A DNA stretch of 64,000 nt from Macrolepiota albuminosa (GCA_027475525.1 JAMWFC010000049.1:3642947-3706946), one strand, 5' to 3'; positions 1-9,823 are shown, counted from the first letter of the stretch. The notes: generated by a model not told the origin, from the sequence alone. A program made the numbers and translations.

Positions 1-763
1 CCTCAGCCTCTAGAGCCCAAAACCCCTGGACCAAGTCCCCTTCCCCAGGACCACCCCTTGTCCGTGTCTTGAACCCTGGAGTCCTAGCCCTGGAGTTCCA
101 GACATCTGAGTATCCATAGATCAAGTCTGCCTTGTAAGGGTGTTGCTTTCCCAGGAAGCCCCCGACTCAGCAGAACCTGACAAATAGTATGAAGCTAGGG
201 GCTGGTCAGATGAATGTGCACAAAGTGAATCTTCATAAGGGTCCCAATAAGTTGGAGCACCCTAAGACTGGGCAAGAAGACAAGGAATGCTTGGCTACCT
301 ATACCAAGATAGGTGGGTATGAGGCATGGACACTATAGGACTCTGAAAGTACCACAACTAGGGTCATGCCTCAATTCTGCCAAGTCCACAATCTGGCAGT
401 CCAACAGTTGGAACAGCCAATTAACCTGCAATTGAGGACAGTAAGCAGTTGGGCCATCATGCAGTTTGATGCAAATTTGGAGATATTGGTGCCTGGATAT
501 AAAAGAACACAGCAATGTCCCTGTCTGGTGCTCAGGAGAGGCAACACTGCCTCTCTCATGCAGGCAACAAGTGTGTCTGAGGATGCAAAAACTTTCAGCA
601 CAGAAAGTGCATGTACTACTTCAGCAGAAGCACTGATGGAGAGCCTGGCCAGGCTCTCCCTACTCCAGCAGCTGAAGATGCTGCACCAACCTGAGCTCAA
701 CTCAGAACAAGAGTCATGTACTTGATGTGTGACAAAGGAAAAGCATGAGCTGATGAGCCCACT
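1..763 (+). pseudogene. Gypsy Gag-protease remnant (A/B/E lineage)
   Basis: From about 279 to 520 the + strand reads as the spacer and aspartic-protease part of a Ty3/Gypsy Gag-PR polyprotein. The order DKECLATY, AWTL, stop, DSESTTTR, PQFCQVHN matches the KECLVTY / AWTLWDSGSTTTG / PQFAHV segment of the Gag-PR ORF at 9813-13313. The catalytic DSG has become DSE. A TAG at 336-338 replaces the Trp codon (TGG) just before the active site. Downstream of 520 the match fades and frames are broken. Bases 1-180 show no recognisable coding. The closest relative in the window is the + strand remnant at 57334-57858. A solo LTR-1 follows directly. It is a dead fragment. Confidence 0.75.
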
Positions 764-1261
764 CATCAGGGGACTCCTCATTTCTTCCTTCTTTCACTCC
801 TTATCTCTTCACTCTCCTTTGATCCATTCTTTTATTTCTTCTGTCATTCTGTCATTTTATTGTTTCTATTCTTTCAACACTATCTGTTAGTACTATTCTC
901 AACTTTTGAGGTGCTTTGGTTCTTTAGCTATCATTTAGACAAGTATGGGCCCTTCAGCACCACTTGAGTTTGCTTTTCTGACTTTCAAAGTCTGGAGTTT
1001 TCTTGCCTTGTTTGTACAGTTGTTTATTTGAGCAATTTTTGAGTTTTTAAGATTTTCTTGTACTATACAGTTGTTTCCCATGCTTCAGAAGCCCCAGAAG
1101 CATCCAACCTGGCATAGGGAATCCCTAGACTTGTTCTCTTTGGATCTCCCTCTGCCAGGCGAGTAGTTATTATGATATTGTCAGTATATATTCTAATACA
1201 CTTTGGACCTCCCTCTGCCAGCTGTGTGACTAAGCCATAGCCTCCAGAGGTTGCCCTTACA
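764..1261 (+). repeat. Solo LTR, family LTR-1 (copy 1)
   Basis: This is about 500 bp matching the LTRs at 25323-25778, 35476-35994, 50476-50993 and (inverted) 60223-60720. It runs from a CAGGGGACTCCTCATT start to a GCCCTTACA end. The first two bases (TG) appear mutated to CA, and no 5 bp target duplication is visible. Orientation is set by the 60223-60720 copy, which is the 3' LTR of a Gypsy pol fragment and has a purine tract beside it. Confidence 0.8.
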
Positions 1262-1546
1262 GCATTGTGCTGCATAAGACAGCAGCACAGGAGATTCTAT
1301 GCAAGCCTCTTCAGGCTTCTCATACCAATTGTCATTGGAGGGTGGTGATGGCAAGCTGATGGGTACCATGCTCTCTGGGTTTATTGCCCACACTGAGCAA
1401 GGGTACTGCTTTGGAGGTCTCTCGATCAATATTGAGGGCAAAAAGGGTATCTTCATTTGGGGAGTGCCCTTTAGGAAGACCACATTAACATACATGTGGC
1501 CACATCAATCAGGTCCAGTACAACTAGATCTTCAAAGGTGTCCTGA
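1262..1546. other. Unassigned intergenic or TE-derived sequence
   Basis: This lies between LTR-1 copy 1 and the Gypsy C LTR. Both strands have modest open frames (for example 1299-1571 + and 1193-1495 -), but neither shows a recognisable domain. I see nothing that can be named. Confidence 0.4.
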
Positions 1547-1796
1547 TGTAGGACGTCCTGTCCTCACTTAGCCCAAAACCGCCAATCAACAAGACCTTGC
1601 TATATAATTCTGGTAAGTGAGTAAGGTAGAAAATATGCATATGCGAGTATACAATAGTAAAAGAGCAACGGAATTTGAGAGAGAGAGAGAGAGAAAGCCC
1701 GCCAACCCCCCCCTATCACCACCTATATAAGGTGGCAGATGTAAATGACTACATATCCTAAATATAGCTAATAGGAGTCGTAATTGTAGGATTACA
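1547..1796 (-). repeat. 3' LTR of Gypsy C
   Basis: Read on the - strand this is a 250 bp segment starting TGTAATCC and ending GTCCTACA, so it has TG...CA ends. A TATA-like TATATAA lies at about 1724-1730 and a GA microsatellite at about 1677-1694. On the - strand it is preceded by the purine tract GGATGGGGAGGGG (complement of about 1797-1809), and upstream of that by a chromodomain ORF. That is the normal 3' end of a chromovirus. No second LTR copy is in the window, because the 5' end of Gypsy C was lost. Confidence 0.7.
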
Positions 1797-1809
1797 CCCC
1801 TCCCCATCC
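1797..1809 (-). promoter_or_regulatory. Polypurine tract of Gypsy C
   Basis: The complement reads GGATGGGGAGGGG directly before the TGTAATCC LTR start. This is the expected plus-strand priming site in LTR retrotransposons. Confidence 0.65.
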
Positions 1810-1910
1810 AAAAAAAAATATTACGTCCGAACAAGAAATGAGCAAGGAAAATGTCAGTAAGTACAACAAACTGCTTACACGGGTGTGTCAAAAACCCTCA
1901 ATGGGAAAAG

Positions 1911-2255
1911 CTACCGGTGGCAGGGACATGTCAAAGAGAACAAGTTAAGCCATCCCCTGACCTTCTCCTGCCAACCATACATTGAGAGCTTCATTATTCT
2001 CAAGTTCCTTGCCAGACCTCCATTCGTCATGTTTGGGCCCATACCCCCAAAAACGTACCAGGTATTGCCAGCCTCTTCCTCTTTGCCGGGCATCAACAAT
2101 CTTGTCCACAAAATGTTCCTGTAAACCCATGTCAGGCACAAATACTGTAGTACTTGGTGTAAGTATTACTGATAGTTCTGGGGCTTTCTTGAAGTCTTAG
2201 AAAGTGTCCTCTAATCCACACTGGTGCTTGATGATAAAAACTTGATGTATTGGGT
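1911..2255 (-). pseudogene. Gypsy C C-terminal chromodomain
   Basis: The - strand frame at 1945-2139 reads as a chromodomain: EHFVDKIVDARQRGRGW, then QYLVRFWGYG, then KHDEW, then ELENNEALNVWL. Such domains end the integrase of chromoviruses and direct integration to modified chromatin. The usual second aromatic Trp in the VRW core is Phe here (VRF). The rest of the Gypsy C polyprotein lies at 14357-17770. The two parts are separated by the Gypsy A insertion (2261-13600) and about 750 bp of unrelated sequence (13606-14356). Upstream codons at 2142-2255 are broken. Confidence 0.8.
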
Positions 2256-2260
2256 GCTTC

Positions 2261-2436
2261 TGTAACCTGGAGTTACTAGTTAGAACTATCTGTGTATTTC
2301 ACACAGTGCTAAATCAGACCGCAATATCGGATTTGACTAGTACTTAGTGCGAAAACAAGATGTTATCTTATGTAATACTCTACTAATTGATTACAGCGTC
2401 GTTGACGCTGATGGTAATATGGATGACTCCGTTACA
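2261..2436 (-). repeat. Gypsy A 3' LTR
   Basis: 176 bp with TGTAAC/GTTACA terminal inverted repeats. On the - strand it is preceded by the G-rich tract TTGGGGGGTA (complement of 2437-2446), a candidate polypurine tract. It is 4 transitions away from the 5' LTR at 13425-13600. Confidence 0.95.
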
Positions 2437-2824
2437 TACCCCCCAATGAGACCAAATACTCGGTCTTGAGAAAGGGAGGTAGAGCGAGATGAAAGATGCA
2501 CGGTAGTGCAACAACGATGAACGATGCACGGTAGTGCAACAACGGATGAATGCACGCGTGTTGCGTGGCTGGAAGGCGTTAGTACTCATGCGCACTGAGG
2601 ATGTGTCGGCCGGACACAAGAGACAGCAGTCCTTATCAGACACAGGCGCAAGGGACGCCAGCAGTAGAAGCAAATAGTATGTATAAACAAAATATAAAAA
2701 AAAACAAAAAGATGACCCCTCCTCTGGGTCCGCTGTATCTACACGCAACTCTAGAGTGCGTATCAGCTCAAATGGTTCGAGTGAGATACTCGGAATGGAC
2801 GTACACAATAAAGTATACAAGGGT

Positions 2825-5713
2825 CTAGGACCCGGATGATGATGCTCCCACGACAGCGCCCGTCTCAGTCACCATTGCCTCCTCCTCCAGTGCGACGTTA
2901 ATCGTGGGAGGGGGAGGCGCCGATTCCGTCCTCGGTGGGGTTATAGGCCCCTCGGCTGCAGGCGTGTCCTGCTCTGCCGTGCGTGACAAGAGATTGACCC
3001 GGCCTGGGTCCATGTCTGCTGCTGGCAGGTCATGCGCCGCCGAGCGTTTTAGGAGGTTGACCCGATTTGGGTCCATGCCAATTAAGTAATAGAGGCTGTT
3101 GGCCTCAGGGTTTTCCGGGAGCTTGCTCTCCTCGTGGTGCTTGAACATAAGACGATAGTGATCGTCTTCAGTCATCTCCCGCCATCCATCCCATTGCGGG
3201 ATTGCGGCGGGGGTGCCATACGTGGAGAGGCGCTCCATGCGCTCGTCGTCGACCTGCTTAAAGATGTCCATAGACATCGTGGGGGAATGGAACTGCTGTT
3301 CCAGGAAGACTACGCCGTACGTGTACGCGTGGTCTACCCATTCCAGCGGAATCCGGTTGTGTAACAGGACGCGTAACGCGTCATCGTCGGAGAAGTTCCG
3401 TGCATGGTCGTCGGGCACGTGAACTTGGTGAATTTCAAGCTGCGGCCCACGTTGGGGCTCAAATGGCTGCTCGGGGAACATGGCGTCATACGAGGCAATC
3501 GCCTCTCGATAAAGCCCTGGACGGGCCACGACGAGGGTCATGCGCCGTACGATCACCGGCTTGGCTGCGCTGTTAGTGCACAATGCTCGACATAGGGCGA
3601 ACCCAAAGAGGGTCCGCCAGTGCATACGGTAGGCATGATCCACGGCGATACCTTGATAGGTATTCTCCAGCCCAGGTCGGCCAAAGACCAGCGCGTACTG
3701 CGCCAATTGGTCAAGGTCGAACGGTGTGGCTGGATCCTGAGCGCGCATTACGCGCAGCGCCGTGGTGCCATCGTCTTTTGTGCGCAAAAAGCGCCCCGGA
3801 ATGTGTCGTCGCTCGACAAGAGCGAGGTCGTCAGGGCCCTGCATCGGGTTGACGAGTTCCTGATACTGAGGCTCCTTCATCAGGAGCTGCATGGTTCGAT
3901 CATGCAGAGCCTCCACTGTTCGCTGTGCGAACATCTGGAGCTCTGTGATCAGCATATACGCGACGATTCTGTCGCGACGCGGGACGTGTACATTGGCGTA
4001 ATACTTATAGAGCCGGTCCAGCTCTAGAGGAGTGCGGGGAAGACCGTGTGGGGCGTGCTTATACACAATCGTGCCCGGGATGTGGGCAGGGTGGCCAGAG
4101 GAATACTCATATGATGCCGCTCTATTGGCGTCAGCTCCCATCAACACCGTATTCGTGGCATACGAATAATAGGTGCAATGGCTGAGTGCTCCTCTAAAGC
4201 ACGAATTCATTCGCTCGATATCGAGCGGACCCCACACCTTCACCCCCAAGCCATCGGGGATCCTCCCCGAACATTCGTCCTCGGCCCTCGACTTCTGGGC
4301 CTTCAGCTCCTTGGCGTGAATCGCCTTCTTCTTTGCAATGCGCTTATTGCGCGCTACTCGTTGGAATCGGTCTGCGGCCGATTCCCCCTCCTCCCCGTCC
4401 TCCTCCTGCTCCGAGCTCGACTCTCCATAGTCGCTCTCGTCGGACAGAGATGGTACTGGTTTTTTGCCTTTATCAGGCCTAGTCTTTCCCCTCAAGGTCG
4501 CTACCAGACCATCATACTGCTCCGGCGTACGGGGGTCTGGGGTCAAGACGACCACGGGGTACTTTGCTGGTGGGGCCGGTACAAACACCGGCAGCATAAA
4601 CAACATCTGGACTTCTCCCGCTTGTGCGGGAATGCCAGCAGGAAAGAGTATAACCTCCAATTTGGAGGCATTGAGGGGCGGCTTGCGGCCGCGACGCTGA
4701 CGAGACGGCCCCGACTTGGTCAGGGCGGACGGTTCTGGTTGTGGCTGAGCCACCAGAGGGGCAGGCGCATTTCGCGCCAGAGTATTCCCTCCAGGCCCAG
4801 CGCGAGGAGTAACGGTAACGGGCGCTCTTGGCGCCACAGCGACGGGTTTGGACCCCCTAGGTGGGGCCCGAGATGATGCGGTTTCCCGCTGACCCAAGGA
4901 CAGACCTGCCAAGGGTTCACTGACGGCAGCCAGCGACTCTGACAAGGCCTGCGGGCCCGACTCGGGTAGCCGCGATGACGAGGCCACGGGCTGAGGAGGC
5001 TGCTCATGGCGCGCGAATTGCGCTTCCGACGGCATCCTTGCCTGTGGAGGAGCGACCGGTCGACTGGGCTGATATCTCGCCCTCTTGACCTCAGCGGTCG
5101 GTTCCTCACTTGTGGCGATTTTGCGCTTAGAAGCGCGCTCGATCTGCTCCAGCGCTGCGACGCGCTGCCTCTTCATCAGCTCGATCTGGTCGAGCAATCC
5201 CTCCATCACCATCATGGCCAAGCTGTCCTGCAGAAAGGACGCAGTTGCAGGGACTGGCTGTCCCGCTGCTTCCAGTCTGCCCAACAAGACATCTGACCCA
5301 ACTACACTCTGCGCTTGTGGCGCAGGCTCCTCATACGATTCTGCTGCGGGCCAATGAGCCCATGGAACTGACGGCGGCCCCGTCACCACACCCGCATACG
5401 TCGGATATGACGCAGACGAGCGTGAGGACGGTTCCTGATAGTACCGTTCTCGGCGCAAGCTATCCTCCGGGCGCCCATAGCGCCCATCATCATCGACCTC
5501 CATCTCTTGCGAGTGGAGGGGTGTTTGGTAGGGGAGCGGCTCCTCGCGGCCCGGATAGGCCACGCCCGCTGAATGCAACTGACTCGCCGCCGGATATGGC
5601 GGCTGCCTCGGAAACTGGGAAAACTGGGATGACGTCTGTATATTCGGGGGTCTCCCCCCTCCACTAGAGCCTTGCCGGCTCTGATCACCCTTTTGCGGCC
5701 CCCAATAGGCCAT
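2825..5713 (-). CDS. Gypsy A ORF3: 962-aa accessory protein of unknown function
   Basis: An intact 962-codon ORF lies between the integrase-chromodomain stop (5941) and the 3' LTR, on the same strand as gag and pol. Residues 1-350 are Pro/Ser/Gln-rich and probably disordered, with a possible coiled coil at about 160-200. An acidic run (about 423-447, SDESDYGESSSEQEEDGEEG) is followed by a Lys/Arg-rich run (about 450-476, RVARNKRIAKKKAIHAKELK) that could be a nuclear-localisation or nucleic-acid-binding signal. Residues 480-885 look globular. The C-terminus repeats an MDPxRVNLL...PAA unit twice. I see no signal peptide or membrane segment, so it is not a classical envelope protein. The closely similar ORF in Gypsy B (42119-45064) argues that it belongs to the element. 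I do not recognise the family. Confidence 0.85.
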   Translation of the reverse strand: MAYWGPQKGDQSRQGSSGGGRPPNIQTSSQFSQFPRQPPYPAASQLHSAGVAYPGREEPLPYQTPLHSQEMEVDDDGRYGRPEDSLRRERYYQEPSSRSSASYPTYAGVVTGPPSVPWAHWPAAESYEEPAPQAQSVVGSDVLLGRLEAAGQPVPATASFLQDSLAMMVMEGLLDQIELMKRQRVAALEQIERASKRKIATSEEPTAEVKRARYQPSRPVAPPQARMPSEAQFARHEQPPQPVASSSRLPESGPQALSESLAAVSEPLAGLSLGQRETASSRAPPRGSKPVAVAPRAPVTVTPRAGPGGNTLARNAPAPLVAQPQPEPSALTKSGPSRQRRGRKPPLNASKLEVILFPAGIPAQAGEVQMLFMLPVFVPAPPAKYPVVVLTPDPRTPEQYDGLVATLRGKTRPDKGKKPVPSLSDESDYGESSSEQEEDGEEGESAADRFQRVARNKRIAKKKAIHAKELKAQKSRAEDECSGRIPDGLGVKVWGPLDIERMNSCFRGALSHCTYYSYATNTVLMGADANRAASYEYSSGHPAHIPGTIVYKHAPHGLPRTPLELDRLYKYYANVHVPRRDRIVAYMLITELQMFAQRTVEALHDRTMQLLMKEPQYQELVNPMQGPDDLALVERRHIPGRFLRTKDDGTTALRVMRAQDPATPFDLDQLAQYALVFGRPGLENTYQGIAVDHAYRMHWRTLFGFALCRALCTNSAAKPVIVRRMTLVVARPGLYREAIASYDAMFPEQPFEPQRGPQLEIHQVHVPDDHARNFSDDDALRVLLHNRIPLEWVDHAYTYGVVFLEQQFHSPTMSMDIFKQVDDERMERLSTYGTPAAIPQWDGWREMTEDDHYRLMFKHHEESKLPENPEANSLYYLIGMDPNRVNLLKRSAAHDLPAADMDPGRVNLLSRTAEQDTPAAEGPITPPRTESAPPPPTINVALEEEAMVTETGAVVGASSSGS

Positions 5714-5746
5714 TCTAAAGCGACACGTAGACTACGTGTATTGGGA

Positions 5747-5769
5747 CTGAGGAAAGAAAGAAAAAAAAC
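5747..5769 (-). promoter_or_regulatory. Candidate 3' splice acceptor upstream of ORF3
   Basis: On the - strand a pyrimidine run (T8CTTTCTTTCCTCAG) ends in CAG 34 nt before the ORF3 ATG at 5713. Gypsy B keeps the same structure (T6CTTTCTTTCCCCAG). Such a site could generate a spliced subgenomic ORF3 mRNA in the way env mRNA is made. No strong GT donor is obvious in the 13314-13424 leader, so this is inference. A perfect palindrome CACGTAG-A-CTACGTG lies between the acceptor and the ATG, at about 5724-5738. Confidence 0.4.
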
Positions 5770-5940
5770 AATCTCCCAACTCCGCCAGTGGTGTAAACAA
5801 CCACAAACACACGCCACCCGGCGCTGCATCAGCGATCATAATCGCCTAAATAGTTACAATCACAGCCACAATTAGTGGCCCCCTGGTTAGTTACCGGCAA
5901 TCAAAGTGGACTTCGTCCACATTCCACCACCACACGCGCA

Positions 5941-7623
5941 TTACGCGCGTTTTGCTAGCTGCTGAGGGCGTTTCACGCCCTGCAGCTCTAGATACCTATC
6001 CATTGCTGCAAGGTCTTTGCAGTTTACTAGCGGTTCCCAGGTAGTATCACCTAAGCTCCACCTTACCTCGAATTCGAGGCTTCCCCTTGTCCAACGATGA
6101 CCTATCAGGTCATCTACGAACCACTCCTGGTCATTACCAGTTCCAAAATCATACGGCTCCGGAGTTGCTCGATTAGGAAAGAGCGCATCACTACTGGCCA
6201 TATACGGTCGCAATAGCGACACATGAAATTTGGGGACTATCCTGCGCGCTTGCAGCGCATGGGGTAGTTCCAGCACGTAGTTAGACGTGCTCGGCTCCGC
6301 TTCAAGGACCTTATACGGACCAATCCACTTTGGACACAACTTACTCGCTCTGCCTTTTGGCAGGTTTAGGTTCTTCGTAGAAAGGTACACTAGGTTCCCT
6401 TTCCTGATTTCTGGTTCCTCGCGTCTGCGATTATTCGCATGTTTGGTTTGCCAGACGCGCAATTCTATAATCGCATCATGGGCATCTGCCAGATTCCTTA
6501 GCGCGTTGCGCGCAAACTGCTTGACTCCCACATGAATAACTTCGTCCGTACAAAGTTCACGAATCATGGATGGCATGTAGCCATTGTTGAGTTCAAAGGG
6601 TGAGTACCCTGTGGTTTCCGATATACTCGCGTTTATCGCGAATTCCACGAGTGGACATCTATCCACCCAGTCCTTCTGATCAGGACGTACGAACGCTTGC
6701 AAGATTTGCGCGATATTTCTATTCGCACGTTCCGTTTGACCATCTGTTTGCGGATGAAACGATGTCGACATGAGCAACTTTGCTCCTAGCAGCTTGTGCA
6801 ACTCCTTCCACCATTTGGAAGTAAACTTAGCATCTCGATCGCTCACGATCAAGCTGGGCAGTCCATGGAGACGTACTATCTCCTTGAGATAGATCCACGA
6901 CAAGTCTGACACGGTCATGGTGGTTCTCACCGGAATGAGATGGACCATACTGGTCATTCTGCAGATCACTACCCAGAGGTAGTTAAAGCCTTTCGACTCG
7001 GGGAACGGACCTATAAAGTCCATCCCAATCGAATCCCAAGGTTTGACCGGGATGGGTAGCGAATGCAGCTTTCCTGGTGGCTTCAAAGTCGACACTTTCG
7101 ACTGTTGACATAGCTTGCATGTCGAGCAGAACTGGCTCGTCTCTTTGGCCATTTGCGGCCACCAGTACCAGCGTCGCACATAGTCCAGCGTTTTCTGAGT
7201 TTCGAAGTGGCCCACTACTCTATGGGCCTGGTCCAGGATAGTCGTAATCAACGACCTCTCCCGGGGAATGCAGATGACTTTGGACCCCGTGGGTCTGGTA
7301 AGGTAGACAAGCTGCTGCTCCGTCCTGAAGCGCGGATGCGCTTGGATATTGTTCAGAATCTCTACGAAGAGATTATCATCCTTGTATCCTTGCTGGATAC
7401 GTGTGCAGAATTGCGCATTGCCTAAGTCGGCCGGTGCAGGCGTATGGTCCTGTGACTCCAGCGCTTGCTGGAGCGTCATATCAGTACCTCTCATAGGCAC
7501 CTCTTGCCTCATCTCTTCCCTTGGCTGAGGGGCCTCATGGTCCACTAGCACCTGAGCCTCGATATCGCGAGTCTCTCGCTGCTCCTGCAGTCGCTTACTG
7601 CGACGTGTTTCCTGCGCTCGCAT
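5941..7623 (-). CDS. Gypsy A integrase with C-terminal chromodomain
   Basis: A 560-codon ORF. It shows the H2C2 zinc-binding region (HRVVGHFETQKT ... CSTCKLC), then the DDE core with MDFIGPF, SDRDAKF and QTDGQTERAN. A C-terminal chromodomain at about residues 490-545 reads EWFVDDLIGHRW ... FEVRWSLGDTTWEP. It would insert the element cDNA, with the chromodomain guiding target choice. In the sister copy B the same residues continue in frame from RNaseH. Here a deletion of about 31 bp near 7641-7653 separates them, so the ATG at 7623 is probably internal and not a natural start. This is the C-terminal part of a broken Pol polyprotein. Confidence 0.9.
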   Translation of the reverse strand: MRAQETRRSKRLQEQRETRDIEAQVLVDHEAPQPREEMRQEVPMRGTDMTLQQALESQDHTPAPADLGNAQFCTRIQQGYKDDNLFVEILNNIQAHPRFRTEQQLVYLTRPTGSKVICIPRERSLITTILDQAHRVVGHFETQKTLDYVRRWYWWPQMAKETSQFCSTCKLCQQSKVSTLKPPGKLHSLPIPVKPWDSIGMDFIGPFPESKGFNYLWVVICRMTSMVHLIPVRTTMTVSDLSWIYLKEIVRLHGLPSLIVSDRDAKFTSKWWKELHKLLGAKLLMSTSFHPQTDGQTERANRNIAQILQAFVRPDQKDWVDRCPLVEFAINASISETTGYSPFELNNGYMPSMIRELCTDEVIHVGVKQFARNALRNLADAHDAIIELRVWQTKHANNRRREEPEIRKGNLVYLSTKNLNLPKGRASKLCPKWIGPYKVLEAEPSTSNYVLELPHALQARRIVPKFHVSLLRPYMASSDALFPNRATPEPYDFGTGNDQEWFVDDLIGHRWTRGSLEFEVRWSLGDTTWEPLVNCKDLAAMDRYLELQGVKRPQQLAKRA

Positions 7624-9779
7624 GGCGTGTAACTCGACCCTATGGAATCCTCGCCCTCTGGGTCAATACGTTTGTCCGCCTGGACATAGTCATGCGCGTC
7701 ATGGACGTCCTCTCGAGTATCACTCTCGAAATATCGAGATAGGCAATCCGCCACTTTGTTCAGTTCACCTTTTACATAGGTGATGTCGAACTGATACCGC
7801 GACATGTAGTCGATCCAGCGACGTTGTCGCGGAGACAGGTGCACCTGAGTCTTGAAGAACTCTAGTGCTTTGTGATCCGTGATAATATGGATCTTATATC
7901 CCATCAGTTTATCCTCCCACTTTAGGAGGGCTTCCAGTATTGCGAGTGTTTCTAACTCGTGCACAGCATAATTCTGCTGAGCAGCAGTGAATTTACGGGA
8001 CATAAATCCCGCTGGTCGGCAAGTCTGCCATGTTTTACCCTGGCCAAACATGGCCCCAACCCCAGTCTTCGACGCATCGCAAATGAGCCAGATGGGCTCG
8101 TCAATGCGTGGGTCAATTGGCCGGATGACCGGCGTTTTCGCGCATATGCGCTTAATCATCTCAAAACACCGCTGATGCAGCGGTCTCCAATGAAACGGTG
8201 ACCCATTCTGGGTCATGGCCATAAGTGGCCCAGTGTATGCAGTGACGTCTGGCAAGAAATTGCCAATATAGTTCACCAGTCCGACAAATCGTTGGATATC
8301 ATTATATGTGCGTGGAGTACGCCACTCTCGGATTCGGTCGAGCTTATCCGTATCAGGATGAATGCCCTTCTCGTCAATGACGTGACCGAGACAATCTATA
8401 CTCGTTGCGTACAACTCGCACTTCTTCCATTTGAGATAGAGGCTGGCCTTCCGTAGTCGTTCAAATACAACTCGTAGGTGCTGCTCATGCTCCTCAATGG
8501 AGTCAGAAAATATGAATATATCGTCTAAATAGACGTGCATAAACTTCCCGATTACATCTCGGAAGATTGAGGTCATTAGCCTCTGAAATGTCGCCGGTGC
8601 ATTACAATCACCAATCTGCATGATGTTACTCACAAACGTCCCCATCAGGGACGAGAACAGTGTCTTCGGTATATCCTCCTCGCGGATGCGAACCTGTTCA
8701 TACACGTCTGTGAGGTCGATTTTTGACCGATACTTCGCTGTCGCGACATCTTCTCGTATCACTTCCTGATCTGGAAGAGGTGTTACATCCTTGACGGTAT
8801 TATCATTGCGCTGTCGTGCATCCAATGCCGTCCGCAACGTTCCATCCTTCTTGGGGATACAAAGCAATGGTGCAGCTTGCACCGCTGGTCGTGGTTCCCA
8901 CCACTTCGCGTTTATGTATCTATTCGTCTTTTCACGAAGTTGATCCTGAAGTGCTCGCGGGCAGCGAGGCAAATGATACTTGTACTGCTTGTTATCGTCA
9001 ATGAGGTTGATCTCATGATTAACCTCCCGCCACGGAGGAAGCTCCTCCTTTGTTCCATTGACGATATCAGCGAACTCCCGTTGCCATTGCTGGCGCAATC
9101 GAGGAATATCCTCCTCTGTAAGGCTCAACGCCTTGCCTTTTCCTTTGGCTACGCGTGCTATACGCGGCTGAACCTTTGGTTCAAATCGCTCCCGTAAGGC
9201 ACGTACGTGCTCCTCTGTGAGGTCTCCCGGATTCAACCTTACAACCGGTTGTTTCCTCGTCGTACTCGCCGACAACTGCACACTCCTCGCCTTCAGCGAG
9301 AATCCGTCAAATACGATATCCAATGTTTCGGATATCTCGTCCTCTCGTGCGTGACGGTACACTTCTCCCGTCTGGGTCGCTTGCCCACTTCCCATAGCCT
9401 GCGTCACCATTGACGCTACCAACTCGTTCCACTCCCGTGGCATTCGTGGGTCATACGCCCATTGCACTCCTGGCCGAGGCACTGGTCGATCCATTAGCGA
9501 CCTAGTGCTACCCACAGTTCCCATCGTACTGAATCCCTCGTCCTTGACGAGATCCTCCACCTTTACTCGAGAGCTAGTCGGCTGGCATTCCAGCGACTCC
9601 ACCACGCGTTTACTACGCTCATTCTTGCACTGCACAGCCTGTTTAGGCTTTCCATTGGTACACCCAGTCACATCCGGGTGCTTCCCCTTCTTCAGAGTTC
9701 CTTGAAACTCTTCCTCAGTCATCAGTATAGCCGGCGAATCAGCCGGCAGGCTTTTTGGTGGGGCCTGTTTGTCCTCCAC
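7545..9779 (-). pseudogene. Gypsy A reverse transcriptase-RNaseH, frameshifted at its 3' end
   Basis: The frame opens directly after the gag UGA (9813-9815). The first triplet of the stretch given here is GTG, and no ATG start is expected. RT motifs include LLCIPKKDGTLR, SKIDLTD, and the catalytic HVYLDDIFIFSDS at about residue 410. RNaseH follows with WLICDASKTGVGAMF, HELETLAILEAL, HIITDHKALEFF and VADCLSRY. After DKRIDPEGED the reading frame goes out of register because about 31 bp present in copy B (46991-47030) are missing. The last 30 or so residues are therefore out-of-frame sequence. Apart from this lesion the pol is intact. Confidence 0.9.
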
Positions 9780-9800
9780 CTCCTGAACAGTCGCTCTCCT

Positions 9801-9823
9801 GCGACCATCTAGTCAGTTGCGCT
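9801..9823 (-). promoter_or_regulatory. gag-pro/pol in-frame UGA with CUA readthrough context (Gypsy A)
   Basis: On the - strand Gag-PR ends AAC-TGA-CTA-GAT-GGT (stop at 9813-9815), and pol continues in the same frame without another stop. UGA followed by CUA is an established leaky context, used in alphaviruses and in fungal and metazoan readthrough genes. The same heptanucleotide TGACTAG recurs at the equivalent point of Gypsy B (49192-49194) and of the divergent + strand Gypsy E (57856-57858). Confidence 0.75.

Noticed and set aside
1677..1694. GA microsatellite as a regulatory element
   Set aside because: It lies inside an old LTR and is most simply a slippage product.
3134..5667. Long + strand open frames opposite ORF3 (for example 4178-4876), and similar ones at 42486-45018
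   Set aside because: They are antisense to a conserved ORF, follow its codon structure and have no recognisable domain. They are shadows of the - strand gene.
2825..5713. ORF3 as a retroviral-type envelope gene
   Set aside because: Its position fits, but there is no signal peptide, membrane anchor, cleavage site or glycosylation-rich ectodomain.
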